Origin: Sphingomonas kaistensis
GTDB lineage: Bacteria; Pseudomonadota; Alphaproteobacteria; Sphingomonadales; Sphingomonadaceae
Direction: 5' to 3'
DNA: 64,000 nucleotides
Assembly: GCF_011927725.1 (NCBI RefSeq)
Contig: NZ_JAATJC010000001.1
Coordinates: forward strand, 2,301,001-2,365,000
The first letter of the stretch is position 1, and each line of letters begins with the position of its first letter. The translations under genes were made by a program, and so were the position numbers. Shown one piece after another: positions 63,706-64,000 of the stretch. The notes under the pieces were generated by a model, which had not been told where the DNA came from, did no database searches, and was given only the letters and a program-made list of their open reading frames with translations.

Positions 63706-64000
63706 CAGGCGGCTTCCCGAATGGTGAAGCTGAGCGAGGTGAAGTCGCCGAGGGCCATCTCCCAAGCCAGCTGATCGGCGGCGACGTAGCCCTCGATCAT
63801 GGGCTGGACGACGTGAAGGACGTCGCCGTCGAGGTGCTGCGCCCGGAGCATCGGCCAGATCGAAAGCGTTGCCGTGCCCCCGCCGCTGACCGTCGCGTCG
63901 GTGCCGACCTGATAGAGGTGGTGGCGACCCGCGCGGACCAGGCTGAAGAACTGCCCTTCCTTGAACACGTAGCCCGCAGTGGCGCTTTTGATGTTGAGGG
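63705..64000 (-). CDS. Phage tail-related protein (3' end only)
   Basis: The reading frame runs off the right edge and ends at 63705, so only the last 97 or so codons are visible (for example GEGQFFSLVRAGRHHLYQVGT-like and WEMALGDFTSLSFTIREAA near the end). Its stop codon overlaps the start of the next gene by one base. No family can be assigned from the fragment. Confidence 0.7.
   Translation of the reverse strand, partial: LNIKSATAGYVFKEGQFFSLVRAGRHHLYQVGTDATVSGGGTATLSIWPMLRAQHLDGDVLHVVQPMIEGYVAADQLAWEMALGDFTSLSFTIREAA

Larger units (their letters stand above)
49192..64000. mobile_element. Accessory island with prophage, left boundary at tRNA-Arg(CCG)
   Basis: The accessory cargo (49477-53790, plus strand) is followed by phage genes on the minus strand (53908 to the right edge) that run from tail proteins to endolysin and spanins. 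Lower GC in several cargo genes, a toxin-antitoxin pair and the tRNA at the left end support an integrated element. The integrase, capsid genes and the right attachment site lie outside the window, so the full extent and whether it is intact are unknown. It is possible that cargo and prophage are two separate insertions. Confidence 0.72.

Overview
The window looks like a Sphingomonas-type alphaproteobacterial chromosome (Sphingomonadaceae). It is GC-rich with tightly overlapping genes. Three things point this way: a TonB receptor paired with a tryptophan-halogenase-like flavoprotein, a DksA that has lost its zinc cysteines, and an argC-argJ-argB-argF-argG run with divergent argR. The species assignment is inference; no 16S gene is present.

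Layout. (1) 1-6155: a glycan-utilisation locus. A large TonB-dependent receptor, a secreted GH16 glucanase and a LacI-family regulator (cut by the left edge) lie on the minus strand, divergent from the flavoprotein. Two palindromic operators exactly 21 bp apart sit in the shared promoter. (2) 6168-14460: a PHB-depolymerase-family esterase, then the arginine pathway: argR divergent from argCJBFG across ARG-box-like palindromes, with argH convergent and overlapping argG by 15 bp. No argD is seen. (3) 14487-25770: housekeeping and signalling: a soluble hybrid histidine kinase with seven PAS domains, nitronate monooxygenase, thioesterase, iron alcohol dehydrogenase, DUF1465, two tiny DUF465/YdcH proteins, dksA, surE, a small membrane protein and an ABC exporter. 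(4) 25767-45920: a cell-surface polysaccharide locus of Wzx/Wzy type. It makes UDP-glucuronate, an epimerised UDP-uronate, UDP-xylose and dTDP-rhamnose, and it carries three glycosyltransferases, an FkbM methyltransferase, a flippase, an EpsG-like polymerase, an AsnB-type amidotransferase, a HAD phosphatase overlapping a UbiA-like membrane protein, and glmU-glmS, which supply UDP-GlcNAc. No initiating sugar-phosphate transferase and no Wza/Wzc is in view. (5) 46011-49191: a histone-like low-complexity protein with its own terminator, an isolated 18-codon ORF with a perfect extended Shine-Dalgarno and its own hairpin, a secreted hypothetical protein, phaR, a PHA-synthase-like hydrolase and tRNA-Arg(CCG).

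(6) 49192-64000: accessory DNA downstream of the tRNA. A plus-strand block carries hicAB, an unknown protein, a staphylococcal-nuclease-like protein, a zinc-ribbon protein, a small membrane protein, a hexapeptide acyltransferase and a second flippase. The rest is a prophage, all on the minus strand and continuing past the right edge: tail proteins including a gpJ-like tip protein, a beta-helix tail spike, membrane proteins, a GH19 endolysin, a holin candidate, an OmpR-type winged-helix protein and embedded Rz/Rz1 spanins. The acyltransferase and flippase next to the lysis end look like candidate lysogenic-conversion genes that alter the host surface polysaccharide.

The most interesting points are the 18-codon transcript unit, the hicA operator that contains the gene's own Shine-Dalgarno, the two-operator glycan switch with a perfect intercistronic hairpin, and the HAD/UbiA-like pair inside the polysaccharide locus. 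All functions are inferred from reading the sequence; no database search was run.
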